NCBI RefSeq assembly: GCF_001680005.1
Contig: NC_033562.1
Coordinates: 1,488,001-1,552,000, forward strand
Reading direction: 5' to 3'
From: Plasmodium coatneyi
Taxonomy: Eukaryota; Apicomplexa; Aconoidasida; Haemosporida; Plasmodiidae
Length of the DNA: 64,000 bases
The notes below the pieces were generated by a model. It was not told the DNA's origin and searched no databases. It saw only the letters and a program-made list of their open reading frames with translations. Numbering within the stretch: position 1 is the stretch's first letter; each line of letters begins with the position of its first letter. Below are positions 34,601 to 47,170 of this stretch, piece after piece. The position numbers and the translations under genes were made by a program.

Positions 34601-36485
34601 AAAAAAAGGACAACCAGTCAACCTATCAGTTGGAAGGTAGCCATGAAAATGTGAACAGAAATAAAGTAGGAAAAAAGAGTGGGCAAAAAGGACTTTCTAA
34701 ATTTAGCAACACGCAGGGAGGAATTGAACAAGAAGAGGAGGAACAAAACAATGATGAACTTTTTTATGATGGAAAATATGGTGGACAGGAAGGAGAAGAT
34801 GACGACGACGAGGGAGACGAAGAGGATGACAACGAAGAAGACAACAGTGATGATGATGACGACGAAACGGTGGAAAATGAAGGAAACTATGACGACAATG
34901 GCCAACCAGGGAGTGACGGAGGAGAGAATGAAAAAAGAATGGATAGCTTAGGAGACTACTACGATCAGAATTACGAAAGGTTTGACGAAAGAGATATACA
35001 CAATTTAGGGGATTACAAGCCCGACCATGAAAACCAGAGCAATAACAATAACAGCCCTTTTTACAAACAAGAAAGCTCCCACTCGAATAGCAACGCAACC
35101 GCAACACGTAATGAGCTAACAGAGAAGGAAAAAATGGCGGCTGCTCTTTTTAATGGTCTACTGTCGAACAATTCTTCAGTTGACTATTCGAGAAATAATT
35201 ACTCTTCCAGTTTTTCAAGTAAAAAAAGCCACTCATTATTGTCCAATAGGAATTATTTTTATTCCAAATCGGATGAGAGCAGGAATGATGAAAGGGGAAA
35301 ACACTTTTTTGAGGGAAGAAGTTCGAGCAAATTTCAAGGAGAACCTCCTGCATCGAGCAATCAACAGGTGGACAAGAAAAACTCTTCGTCGAACCTTTTG
35401 GGAAACGATTCAAACAATTTGGATGAAATGAGAAAATCAAAGTGTGCATTTGATATTCTAGATTTGAACGAACCTTCTGGTAAAGGGGACCTCATGAAGG
35501 AAGAAGAGGAAAATAGGAGCTGTAAAGAGGAGGTACCTTCGAAACATCTTTTAATTGCCCCCACAGTGGCCACTACGTTAAGAGGGGGCGGAGCTATATG
35601 AAGAGAGAGAATTGGCAAAAGGAAGAAGCGCCAATTTCTTGACTACATGTTGTGGTCATTTTACTCAACCATCATATGTAGAGAGCGAGTTGAAAACATA
35701 ATCTTTGCCCTTGTGGTGCTGACTTGCAACGCGCTTCGTCCTTGTGCAATGGTCTTTTTGTTTTCACGAAAAATTGTGTCATTTTATTGCGTTTTGTGCG
35801 CCGCCCATTTTTGCGTCATTTTAATTTTTTTTCAGGACAAAAATCTGTGGAACACCATCAGCAGTCAGAGGAAGGCCGTTTTTTTAAACTCGACAACGTT
35901 AAGCATATTTCAGATAATTAAAAAAATTGAGGTAGGGCATTTTGCCACCTGGGGTAGAGAGTACTTCGCTGCTTTTGCTCCGTATCCGCTTTGCAGTGGC
36001 GTGGAACAGTTGGGCAGTTTGCATACATGTGTCTTTTATTCTGTTCTTTTTTTTTTTTTTTTTAATTTCCACGCTGCGCGATATTTATGCGTCACATCTT
36101 TTCACCCTTTTGCAGAACAACCTAAACGCCAACGTGGTGGAAGTCAGCAAAAAGGAAGCCCTAATGTCCTGCATTTATAGCAGCAACAAAGTGTTGGTAA
36201 AAATCAAAATAGAGGAAATAAAATTAGTTTTTTTAGTGAAGTCCGCTGAAATTAGGTAAGACACAATGTGAAGCGCAACGTTATCACTAAGGAGTTTTTG
36301 CGAATGTATATGTTGTGCTTGTCTTTTTTTTTCATCGCATGGATAATTATTTTTGCCGTTTGAGCAGTGAGGCGGTTAAAAGCTACTCATTTTTCATATA
36401 TTTTTATTTATTATTTTTTTTCCCCCCCTCCTTCAGCATAATTGACAGCGTCTTTGACATTCTGAGAAATTTGTTTCACGTATGA
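31653..36485 (+). CDS. AP4E: AP-4 complex subunit epsilon
   Basis: Six exons in phase: 31653-31733, 31849-31920, 32107-35532, 35836-35931, 36116-36255, 36437-36485, about 1287 residues. The N-terminal adaptin trunk is clear: SKEFFDLAKSIGEARSKQEE, then KQIKEYLIRAIYIEMLGHDA, SFAYIHAVKLAHEKN, MIPAIFPIIKNLL and YDYHRIPAPWIQIKILAIF. The E-M-L-G-[HY]-D-A-S-F-x-Y-I-H-A pattern and APW-x-Q-I-x-[IL]-L segment resemble AP-4 epsilon more than AP-1 gamma or AP-2 alpha. AP-4 is a clathrin-independent trans-Golgi coat. The hinge is much enlarged and low complexity: a lysine run (about 34575-34610), a Glu/Asp tract (34780-34870), and Asn/Ser-rich sequence. Three small 3' exons encode a short C-terminal ear-like piece ending DSVFDILRNLFHV. 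The exon 3 donor at 35533 (GAG/GTACCT) is inferred: reading through would end at 35601 and lose that tail. Confidence 0.85.
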
Positions 36486-38095
36486 GTTTTTGTCATACGT
36501 GTGTGCATGCATGTAGGGTATACTTGTACGCATTTTTGTTTACTCCCCTGTTATACGAGTTTTTTTTTTTTGTTAAATTATTCAGGGGCATCAGCATTTT
36601 ATGTGTGCGCATTTTGCTTTAGTGAGATGTGTTTATTCTGCTTTACCTCGTGTGATAAGCAAAGCATTTTCGTAAACAAGAAGTGTGCTTCGGGTGTGTA
36701 GCTAACCCACCCTTTGGAGGCCATCTGCACTTAGCACTTACGCAAATATATGCATACAATGTGCGCGTTCCTTTTTAAAATGAACTGAACCCAATGAACA
36801 TTTTTTTAATTTACCAGTCCCAATTTTTGCAAGAAAAAGAACAGGGCGGCGTAAAACGACAAAAACAAGCAGGCAAAAATAAAGGTAAAAAAATGAAAAA
36901 AAACTGCTTGTTGGACTTATCACCTCAGGGGTGACGTTCATCGATTCATTCACCGGTGAAGTGTGTTAATTTCTGTAAAAAAATTGTACGTGCCAAGTAC
37001 ACAGAAAATAGGATATTCACTTTGGCGACGTGAATAACAAGTTAGCATAACTTACAAATGTGTGGGTTCAAAAATAGCATCGCTAGAGCATCCCTTTGTT
37101 CATTTTACGCAGAAAAATACCTCGAAATATGGCACGTTTGTAAGTACATTTGGTACATGTACATTTGGGTTTCTCAGCTTTCATTTTTTCCCATCAATAA
37201 TTTTCGGAAATCAATTTTGTACATCTCATATTTACAACTAGCTATATATGCATGGGCACAATTTTAACAGGGCGCACAGCATACCTTTTTCGTGAATTAA
37301 AAAGAGTATAAAATGTACACGTGATCAGGGTGATTTTTTTTTTTTTTTTTTTTTTTTTAATTCTCCATTTAAGGAACCTCCTTTTTTATTCTCAAATTAA
37401 AAGCTCGAAGTTCCAATCCTTTTCACTTAAAATTGCGAAAAGAAAAAAGAAAAAAAAAGCTGAAAAGGTTAAAAAGTTAAGCTTGAAAGGGGGGAAAATG
37501 AAAATGCCACATGGTACATGAAGAAATGTACATACAATACATTTTTATATACGTGTACGTGTGATCAGATATTTGCATTCCTGCGCACATACCCATTTCC
37601 GCGGCTTGCACGCTTTCGCTTTTGGTGAATTCGTTGAGGGTGAGAAAATAAAGAAAAAATGCGGAAGGTTTTCTAATGCGTATCGAACGTTGTTTGAGAA
37701 TATTCATGTCCGGAAGGTTTTTTATAAGGAAAAACCTTTTTTTTTTTTTTTTTTTTTTTCGTATTAACCTCCCCGTGGTTTATTTCAAAGTAGGGAAGAG
37801 TTGACCGAAGCTTAATGTAAGTGAAGGTCAAGGAGCAAAAACGCGTGAACAAAAGTGAACCTAAATAATGCAAGGGAACGAAAGAGAAAAAAACAACAAA
37901 AAAAAACGCGCATAGGAAGGAACGGAAAAATACCAGATAAAGTGTACACGTACACAGGGAGTAGTCACCCTTTTGGGCAATCAAGTCAAAAGGTTGATAT
38001 AGTTTAACGTGTAACAATCCCGCTTAAAGGCTTCGACGGTCGGCAAACGATATAGTTTATACCCGTTCAGGAGGAATAGGCATATCTGAAGCAAA
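36486..38095. other. Intergenic, AP-4 epsilon to TBC gene
   Basis: About 1.6 kb of AT-rich DNA with long T runs (37336-37358 and 37738-37760). Only short unsupported frames. It includes the 3' end of AP4E and the promoter of the TBC gene. Confidence 0.5.
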
Positions 38096-39286
38096 ATGAT
38101 CGTGGGCAAAAATTTCTGGGATGAGGAGAAGGACGCGCCTATTCTGAAGCGAAATGGAAATTACATTAATAAGGAAAACTGTGAATATGTATGCAAGCGT
38201 GCAGAACATTTCTACAAAATAATGTTAAGTTACATTAAGGAGGACATTAATGTGGAAATTCGAGAAGATTGTAATGATAAGGAGATTCTGAGGATAATAA
38301 AATTAGACGCTGAAAGGACTTTTAACAAGGAAGAAAATAGATCATTACTAATCGAAGTGCTACAGTCCATTTATCCAATAACGAATGATTACCACCAAGG
38401 CATATCATTTATCTCTTCATTTTTATTGCTTTTCTTAGAACCAAGAGAAGTGGTAAAAATTATTACCGGTTTACACAGATATTACTTACCAGGGTATTTT
38501 AAGGCAATGCCCAAGGCATACGTGAGGGATTCTCGTGTGTTCTTAAGTATATTAAATCACTTCCATCCAAATTTATATGAACATATAAAAAATTTAATAA
38601 CTCCCGAAGCTTTCGTTTCTAAGTGGTTCATTGGGCTCAATGTGCACGTCTTGACATTCGAATCGCTTATGTTATTTTTCGAGCATTTGCTGAAAGAAGG
38701 AGAAATATTTTTGTTTAAATATAGTATTGCTTTGTGCAGAACTTTGGAACAAGAAATTATGAATACAAATGATGTTTCCAAACTTCTAGCGCTGTTGCGA
38801 TTAGACCAGAAACTTTTCCCCAATGATTATAAAAAGTCCGACGCGCAGAAAATTGGAGATTTTTTTTTAAACATTATTGAAGCTTCGTTAAAAGTAGACA
38901 TGACAAACATCGACTTGGACAAATTGAGGGAAGAAGCATGTGAGCAGATGAGGCTGGAGGAGGAGAGGAGGAAGCAAATTGAGATGGAGCGTCTTTTAAC
39001 AGATGACGAAATTATTTTTTCCGATGAGGAGGAGGAGGAAGACGATTTAGATGATGATGACAAAGGCGATTCAGACGTGACGCGGAGCGAGAAGGGGAAC
39101 AAATCGGACCACGAGGATACTTTGGAAAAATCGCTTCATGTGGAGATCAACAAATTGCAGCTTGACGAGGCCAACAAGGTCAAACCAGAAGACGCAAAGG
39201 AGAAAGCAATTTCGAGTGGAGAGGCCCAAAAAAGTGAGAACAAGGACATGGAAAAAAGGGAGTGTGAAGAGGCGGACTGCATTTAA
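38096..39286 (+). CDS. TBC-domain Rab GTPase-activating protein
   Basis: Single exon, 396 residues. The TBC core spans about residues 60-260. Both catalytic fingers are present: the I-x-x-D-x-x-R box as IIKLDAERTF (Asp71, Arg74), and the Y-x-Q box as NDYHQGISFI (Tyr99, Gln101). So the protein should be an active GAP that supplies Arg and Gln in trans to a Rab, ending its GTP-bound state. Later helices (KWFIGLNVHVLTFESLMLFF) fit the TBC C-lobe. From about residue 280 the protein becomes a charged helix (EEERRKQIEMERLL) and then a long acidic Glu/Asp tail with no domain. The target Rab cannot be told. It sits directly after AP-4 epsilon, another vesicle-traffic gene; the two are independent units. 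Confidence 0.88.
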   Translation: MIVGKNFWDEEKDAPILKRNGNYINKENCEYVCKRAEHFYKIMLSYIKEDINVEIREDCNDKEILRIIKLDAERTFNKEENRSLLIEVLQSIYPITNDYHQGISFISSFLLLFLEPREVVKIITGLHRYYLPGYFKAMPKAYVRDSRVFLSILNHFHPNLYEHIKNLITPEAFVSKWFIGLNVHVLTFESLMLFFEHLLKEGEIFLFKYSIALCRTLEQEIMNTNDVSKLLALLRLDQKLFPNDYKKSDAQKIGDFFLNIIEASLKVDMTNIDLDKLREEACEQMRLEEERRKQIEMERLLTDDEIIFSDEEEEEDDLDDDDKGDSDVTRSEKGNKSDHEDTLEKSLHVEINKLQLDEANKVKPEDAKEKAISSGEAQKSENKDMEKRECEEADCI

Positions 39287-40338
39287 CGAATATTAAGAAA
39301 AATTAGTACAACAATCGGATGAAAGAAAAATAATAATAATAAAACGTGCATGTGTGCTAGATGTAAACGCACTGCGTAACAAAATGGAAATATTAATTAA
39401 AATAAGTTGCAACTTCGTATTTAAAATGTTACCCAAATTTTTTTTCACATGACCAGGTGCAAAATATATGTATGTGTATTTTCCACTGGCACACTTTATG
39501 TAGCATTTATTTTAATTAACGCGCCTTTTATTTTCATAAATGCGGCGGGTAATGCACCAACACCCACATGCTTTATGTTAATGTGCGATGCGTGTAGAAC
39601 ACACCATCGAATTGTGTCACATTGTATTGCGGGGCAATGCGGTGTGATGAGAGTCATGCGATCCGTACTGCGCATGTTTTGCAAGTGCTGAATCGCATAG
39701 CTATTTTTTTTTAAAAAAACATACCAAATTTTTTGTTTGAAGTATTATACTATTTGTATTAATCTGTTTTTTCCCCGAACACACAGTTGTTCGTACAGAA
39801 CACGTGGGTGTATTTATTTGCACCTCAAATGGGTTTCTGTTTACACCTCATAATTATAAAATAAGGGGATGCTTTTCCACATTGGCCCAATTAATTAGTA
39901 GATATATATTGCGACTGACGTGGTAAAGGGGGACAGTTCAATTAAGGATTTACCTCCTCCACATGTGGGCAAAGGGAGGAAAACTAATCAGTCAAGTGTG
40001 GTGAATTTGCGATGGGGTGACAATTTTTACGCGTTCCGTTGTTAAAGATAGCGACCGAAAGGAAGGGACCAAAGATATAAAGGCATCCCTTTTTTAGCAT
40101 CCACATGGACACCGATCTGTCATTTTTTTACACCGTTATATGCAGCTACATTTTTACGGTGACCGTTTTACCGCTTTACTGCTTCTCCGTTCGACGTTTA
40201 TTTTTAAATTATATTAAAAGTTGTGGGAAAAAAAAAAAAAGAATTACTAAGCAAAAAGGAATAAAAATAAATATTGCGCGATAAGCATAAAGGGTATATA
40301 CAGACAACATATAGGCACATAACGCGCGAAAATTCGGT
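39287..40338. other. Convergent intergenic region, TBC gene to eL32
   Basis: About 1 kb holding two 3' ends. AT-rich with short A and T runs. No gene or RNA was recognised. Confidence 0.5.
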
Positions 40339-41228
40339 TTACTCTTCCGTTTTTTGTAATTTAGCCTTTGCATTAATAACAGATACGTTCATTTGTTTGG
40401 CTCTCTCAATGATATCTCTTCTCTTTTTACTGGAAACATTATGAGCAATTTGCACACAGTACTTTGTGTTGTTCATAATTAAGGGTTCCATTTCTTTCAC
40501 ATTTCTTACTATATATTTGTACTTATTATTTGGTAACAAATATTTCGTTTTCTTGTTGCTTCCATAGCCAATACTTGGCATTAAGTTCGTTCCTTTGTAT
40601 CTTCTCCTGACACGACAATCAATACCTCTTGGTTTTCTCCATGCGGGCTGCGGGGTGGAAGAGGCGAAGGTGGGGTTTTAATACAAGCAATAAAAATGTG
40701 CCCAGGACATATATACGTGTCATAAAATCATGTCACACAGACGGATACGGTAATAGGTACGGCATGCATATGAGCTTATGGAAAGGTGAATTTGGGAGGG
40801 GGGAAATCTGCTTCATAATGAATATGTTTATCACAACTAGTACGCGCAGAAGGTGATACATTGGGTCAGATATACAGAAGCCATACGGATGTGTATTTTC
40901 CACTAGGCGGATACTAATATATGTTGCTAGTTGTCACGCCTGGGGTTGTACTGCATAAAAATTATACTGCGCTCAGTTGTACAAAAATAGTTCCTCCCTC
41001 TTTGTAGTTTCAGAAGCGTACTAGCGCAAGTCAACAAAGGGTATGTGCACATGTATGGGTATATATCTATGTTATAGGGCAAGTATCACTTGCTCGATCT
41101 CCCCTCCCATTCTCCTTCCTCTTGTGTTATCTTCTGCTTACCTTAACACGCATAAACCTGTTCGACTGAAAACGAGTGAACTTCTTTGTTCTCTTCTTTA
41201 CAATTTTTCCCACTTTTTTTACTGCCAT
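40339..41228 (-). CDS. RPL32: 60S ribosomal protein eL32
   Basis: Two exons: 41228-41142 (29 codons) and 40647-40339, joined in phase 0 across a 494-base intron (donor AAG/GTAAGC, acceptor CCGCAG), giving 131 residues, the normal eL32 length. Exon 1 codes MAVKKVGKIVKKRTKKFTRF and ends FMRVK. Exon 2 opens PAWRKPRGIDCRVRRRYKGT, then MPSIGYGSNKKTKYLLPN, YCVQIAHNVSSKKRRDIIERA; these are the family's most conserved blocks. The protein is a component of the large ribosomal subunit. The intron was missed if one reads only the 3' frame, which begins at an internal Met. Confidence 0.94.
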
Positions 41229-42790
41229 TTTGGATTTCTTTGTATAAGTTGCTGGATAAGTTGCGTTTCGCAAAAAAAGGACTACTTACTAAACGCTGAA
41301 ATGTTGAATCAGTAAGGTACGCTAAAGTTAATACGGCGTTGCTGGAACGGCGTTATAAACATATATTAATTTACATGGCAGGATTGAAATAGCATTCCTT
41401 TTTTTTTTTTTTTTTCCTTAAAAAATTATATATTTTTTTTTTATCTACAAATTATTTAAATAGTTTAAATGGTTTTAAAATAGAGGGGTGTTGAAATTAT
41501 GCGAATCCGCGTTCAGCAGGTATTTTTTTCCTTCCCAATGTTACGTTAATGCCTTGCCAAAATTGTTTGTCACCATATGAGCAATACGTGAAGAATATAA
41601 GCGTAATATTATATAATGCATATAACATATACGTTTTGCAAAAATAAAATTGCATACGCGGGAAGGATCGATATGTTGTATTCAGTTATCTTCTGCAATT
41701 CTCACACGTGAAGATTTTTTTTTAATAGTTGCGGGACCGGAACAAAAGGTAAAACATGGAACAAGATGTACCGAACAATGCCACAAAGGCATACTTACGA
41801 ATGCAAGTATAGTTTTCGTGAATGTACGCGTCAAGCGGCGTAGCATTTTGTTCCTTCAAAAAAGATGCCCCGGTAGAGTACAAGGGGGTATATATGCACT
41901 ACGGTAGATCTCATTCCGTTTCACCTTGGAAAAAATTTACGCGTAGTAGCAATGGAACTTCGGATTGGCGCCTTCGAAGGGAAAATTGCAGCAGTGGCAA
42001 TTGCAAATTTTTAGAAAATAAAAATATGCTAGTTCGTACTCTTTGTCAGAGGGAGGGTCATTTTATTTTATGTAAAAATGGCACAAAGTCGGTTTTAAGT
42101 AAATAAGAGGGGAAAAACGGAAACGCTAGGCAAAATGCGGCTACAAGAGTAGCTCTATTGTTGCATTTTTTACGGGCCCACATGTTACCAATTTGTTGCC
42201 CATTTGTATGCGTCGCTTATTCTCCCCCACGTTAGTACTCCTCTCAGCGTGGGGGAAAGAATAAAACCTAGTAGGCCAACACCTGGTGGCATAAAAGTTC
42301 CGCTAACATATATTTTCAAAAGGAACATAAAATTTTTAAGCGCATGGGCGGAACGGCGTTTTGGTTCAGTTCATGCGGTCAGTCGTATTTTGTATTTTCT
42401 CGACGAAAAGAGTATATAAATAAATGGGCTTAACTGGGTAAAAAAATTTACATCATCCCAGATTTGACAAATGGAACAAACAAACATGCAAACAAACAAA
42501 GAAATTAACCAATCGAGGGCGCACTGCGGAGCCCCTTTTTTGTGTGAAAAATTTTGTTGTATACATTTTTTAAAATTGATTAATGCTAAGGACGGTCATT
42601 TTGTGTGCCGAATATCGGAATTCGCGGGGAGCGGGACTTTTCCACGTTCTCCCGTGTGCGTGTCAAAATTGTGCAGCTGCACGGCGGCGTGTATGTGCGT
42701 ATGTGCACCTGCGGTTTGTAACGCTTGGCTGTGTTTTCCCGGATAAGCCACATGATGATCCCCCCCCCTTTCGCTACTTCTTCCCGTGAA
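41229..42790. other. Intergenic, upstream of eL32 and downstream of the LCCL gene
   Basis: About 1.6 kb, AT-rich, with a T-run at 41399-41415. It should contain the eL32 promoter and the 3' region of the LCCL gene. Short plus-strand frames (41650-41907, 41822-42106, 42471-42746) have no domains. Confidence 0.5.
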
Positions 42791-45700
42791 TTACTGTGGA
42801 ACGAAGGAGATGCCTTTAAACTTAGACTCCCCGGTTAGGGTTATCAACCCGACATTGCCCAACTCGGTGCTGCGCTGGTTAAGTTTCGAATTGACCACCA
42901 GTTCGTCATTCAGCGTGACGTTCACTCGTTCCCCGTTGTAGGACACCATTAAATGGTGCCACATATCTGGGGCTATTGGCATATGCGTTGGTGCGTTCAG
43001 CTGGTATGGAATTCCGTTACTAATTTTGAGGAGATACAATTTACCATCCATTTGTGTGGTGTCCAATATGACAGATAAAAAATCATCAGATGATAAGACT
43101 CTGAAAATGACCCCAGATTTTGTCAAAGGTTTTAAGTTAATGGATGTTTCGAGAGAAAATGCTTTCATGTTGGTACATATGTTGTGACGTTTTAAAAGTA
43201 TGATTGATGGGATGAGCAGATTTTCTTCTTCTTTCTGTTTCTGCGCGGAATGAAGATAACACTCGTCGGTGTTGGTTTTTCCAATTTGATTATTCCCATC
43301 GGGGTAAACACGTTCAGTTTGTTCTCCCCTTTTGGTATCTGCCCAAATTGAGTTCAAAGCGAAATTTTTGTGAATCTTCCAAAAGGTGTTTAAAGGAACA
43401 ATCCAGTTAGTGTCTAATGGGAGGTTGCACCTTTCTGTGAATGGTTTGCACGTAATTTGGCTATCTGTATTTGTGGCTTCTTCGCTGATTGGCTTTTCAT
43501 TTGAGTGATTTGTTTTCTCCACTTTGTGGAAATCATTCATCATGTCGTTCGTGGAACGAATGGTAATTGACTTCCTTGCCCCTCTGTAGTATTTGGCTTG
43601 ATCGAGAGAACCTATGACAATTTTATCGAAAAATATTTTTTCCTTACAGTTGTTCATCCCAACTCCTACGTATCCATAGGAATCATTTTTTGTTTCAAAT
43701 CCGCTGACATATTTCCCGTTTATGTAGGCCCTAATATTTTTATAGCCAAACTCGATAAAGAGAGTTGCCCACGCGCCAAGCTGGGAGGGCAAGTTTCTTA
43801 TTTGCCTTTTCCTAATTGGTGGACTCCTTTTCCCATCAGCCATTTCGACAAAGTAGAACTCCTTTTTGTTTATTACAAAATTGGAGTAATTATTATGGTC
43901 TTTGTACTTGATGAGGATTCCTATATTTCCTTCATATGGTATTTTAACGTCGCAGGAGATGAAGCCTTTGTACACCTTAGTGTGTCTCTGGAGGATGTAG
44001 GAAGCGTATATCTCATCCCCGGATTTTATAAACCTATCATTTGTGATAGCCGCAAAGAGGTTTCCATTGGTGAATTTTTCCACAGCCCAGTTTGATGACC
44101 CGCTTATATTCCTACCATCCATGATGACGTAGTTGTCATTTATATTTGTGGAGTTGTATTTTTCTTCAAATGTCTGTACGGTTATTGGTTTGATGTCTGC
44201 TAGTGCCTTCTCCAACTTTTCTATGATAATTTTTTTTCTATTTGTGATTAGTGCAAATTGTTTTATCAGGGACACCACGGATGATTGGTTCTCCCGGATG
44301 AAGGTCTCATACTTCCTTTGCTCATTCCTTAAGTTGGACAAGGTCTTATTCAAATTGTTTATCTGTTTATTTTTTATTGTTAAGTTGGAGAAAATGTCTT
44401 TTTGTTTTTTTGCCAATTGGTGGAGGTGTCCCTTTTGCGCGTCGTAGCTTTGCTGGAATGTGTTGAAGGAGTCCAACAGTTGCGGGTTCTGTTGTACGGG
44501 TGGTGAATGAGCAACATGGTCACCTCTTTGAAGCGGCTGAATTTCGCGCTCAGGTCCATTTGTACCACCTAGTAATCCCCTCTTGTAACTTTCTGTGTTG
44601 TACAAATTGTGCATGTTAACTAGTTGGTTCTTCAAAACGGCGTGCTTCTGGTGCACTAGGGCAACGGGGGGGACATCCATGAGGTATGACTTCGTCTGGA
44701 TGAAGGAGAAAAGAGCATCTTCACTTGAGTCCGAATTTAGCGACTCGTTAATATTGTGGGATGTTCTTGGGAAGTTACAAATGGATCCATTAGGTTTTGT
44801 TAAGTAGTAAGAATCTTCACTATTGTGATCACCGATGGTAGCAATAACGCCATTCCTCGTTATTGTCATGGTGCTAGTGAACGACTGTGTAATATTTTGC
44901 AGTTTTCTTATCTGTATGAGTCCCCCTCCTTTATTTGTTATGATACCAGAGTGAATAGCAGATTTGCATATGGCTGACTGGGGTCCGTAAATGTAGGATC
45001 CTAGGACTGACTTCTCACTGTGGAGACAGTAAGGCAAGCATCGTGCAACTACAAGATTTTCGCTACTAAAATGGATTTGTTCAAATGTATCATCGCAGGT
45101 TAGTAATAAAGATGGGTAGTTCATCATACCGTTCGGTTGTCTATACTTTATGTACAGCTGAATATTGTTACACGTTTTTCTTGTCCACCCGGGTAGATAA
45201 ATAGGGGTACTATCTGCACTTGTGTATTTTTCAAACAATGCAAATGCATCTACCACTATGCTTTCTTCCCTTTTTGTTAAATTGGAGCGCTGGATCCGTT
45301 TCACGATGAAGGACCCAGAACTGAATTCATAATTGTCTGGTAAATTTTTGTCACAATTTATTTCAATATCTGAGATGTACCTTTTGGAAAAATCAGTTTT
45401 TGTCAGTAAGGAATGCTTATCGTCTGTCACAACTCCTGTGTACCCTTCATAGAGATTTCTGTTCGTGTCATAATTCAGGAAAAAATCGTCCATGTCTACC
45501 AGCTTAATGTCTGTGATTCCTTTAAATGTATTGTCTTCCATGTTGGTTGGTAGAATCAGTGCACAGGGTGAGGAAGTGCCTTTGTCGTTTGTTCTCTCTT
45601 TTATGGTTACCTTTATGATGCCGCCTCGTTCGTGTGGTAGCAAATTTGCCTCGACTGCGGAGGCGCACATGGGGGAAGTTAGTGGGTAACAGGGGGGATG

Positions 45701-47170
45701 TGTTACATCCAAATTGGGGGGTTCCCCATTCGAAGTGCCCTTACTGAGCGTACCCCCTGCTGCTAAGCAGTCGGAAGGGCACAAAAAATGAGACTCCCTA
45801 TTTTCCCTAGGTACTCTCTCGAAGGTTGTGGCGCAGTCTATTTTTTTCTGAAACGGGGTGTAGCAAACCTTTTCATAAACAGTGGTGTACAAGTATAGAG
45901 AATTTATAACTTCTTCAGGTGTTTGTTTGGAGGACCAGAATAATGAGAAGGATGGCATGGGTGGGTTGGTTTCAACCCCAGCAGATGACACCTCGATGTG
46001 TATTGGGACGAGTTTATTTCTGGCTAAATGAACAAGGGAGCTACTTACAGTTGTTTCATTTGCCATATCTGCGTTTGAAATAATTTCCCTACTGTCTACC
46101 TTAACAATCAACTTTCCTACCACATTTTTCGCAACAAATGTGTAGTTCCCATCATCTGGAGGGTTAAGAAAACTTTGAATGACAATTTTGACTTGTCCGT
46201 TTTCAATTCCCAGTTCGTTTAATTTTTCTTCATTTACTTCTAAACTTTCGAGAGGAACTCTCAGCAAATTATTCCTTCTGCTTATATCAATGTTGTCATA
46301 TATTTTCATGAGGGCACCCGTTCCATAATTCGCCAAAGAGGAAGAGGTGTTTATGAGAGATTTAATGTCAGTCATTAAGTTTGCAATTTTTTCCTTTTCC
46401 TTAATCATTTCCTTTTCTATGTTTAAAAATTTATTAATTTTTCCTTCAACTTCTGTGTAGCTCTTAATCAGTACTTCTGACTTTGAATGAAAATTTTGCA
46501 AACTTTCTTCATTGACATTTTGTAACTTTTTGTGTGCATATTTTGCTTTCATCAAATTTACTTCCTCCTCGGAAAAGACCTTAATTTCGAACTCCCTTGT
46601 GGATAGGTCATTGCAAGTGAAGGCAAATAATTTATTCCCAGCTAGCTGAGCGCAGGTGTTATTTTCATTTCTGAGTCTTTTTTCCGAATCGATTTTCCAC
46701 ATTTCCGACTTATCGTTCAAATCTGGGGAGCAAGTCGAAACGGTTAGGAAGTTTTTGTATGTTTTTAGACACAGTCCATTTTGCGTTCTGAGTCTTCCGT
46801 TCGTGGAGGACAGCCAGGTGATTTGTCTCTACAAGGGGGTGAAATGGCAAGTTGGCTCACGTGGGTGTGGCTATTGGGGCTAAATTTCACAAAGGCATAA
46901 CAATTCTCATGGAGCTAAAAAGAAGCTGATATATGTAGACAGTTACGTTTATGTGTATATACCCCCTTTTACCTCATTTCCATGTGCTAACTTATCGCAG
47001 TCATCCGAAGCTACTTCAAATTTGTTATTTTCAATAACATTTTCGGCATATAAGCAGTAGGCGTCTTTGTGCTTCAGGAATATTCTACTGTCGGATATAA
47101 GTTTACCGAGCGCTCCATTACACAAAAGGGGAAGAATTAGGGCGCTGGTTAAAAGGAAGGATACTCTCAT
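42791..47170 (-). CDS. CCp4: LCCL domain-containing protein of the CCp/LAP family (likely CCp4)
   Basis: Two exons: 47170-46973 and 46828-42791, joined in phase 0 (donor GAG/GTAAAA, acceptor TTGTAG), 1411 residues. A signal peptide (FLLTSALILPLLCNG) is followed by a ricin-B-like beta-trefoil repeat that spans the intron (ITWLSSTNGRL, NGLCLKTYKNFLTVSTC). Next come a coiled coil (about 160-225), a PA14-like region (PPDDGNYTFVAKN), and two LCCL domains (about 410-500, FLCPSDCLAAGG; about 665-730, CLPYCLHSEKSVLGSYIYG with ICKSAIHSG). Then a second coiled coil (about 870-920) and two LamG/ConA-like domains near the C-terminus (NIRAYINGKYVSGF; WHHLMVSYNGERVNVTLNDE). CCp proteins are secreted, form complexes with each other in gametocytes and oocysts, and matter for mosquito-stage development. 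The CCp4 name rests on my recollection that CCp4 lies between eL32 and alpha-tubulin on P. falciparum chromosome 9. Confidence 0.85.

Noticed and set aside
34618..35107. Long minus frames rich in Val/Ile, His or Cys
   Set aside because: Antisense shadow of the Glu/Asp tract in AP-4 epsilon.
43598..44447. Plus-strand hydrophobic frames
   Set aside because: Antisense of the conserved LCCL protein; no independent signals.
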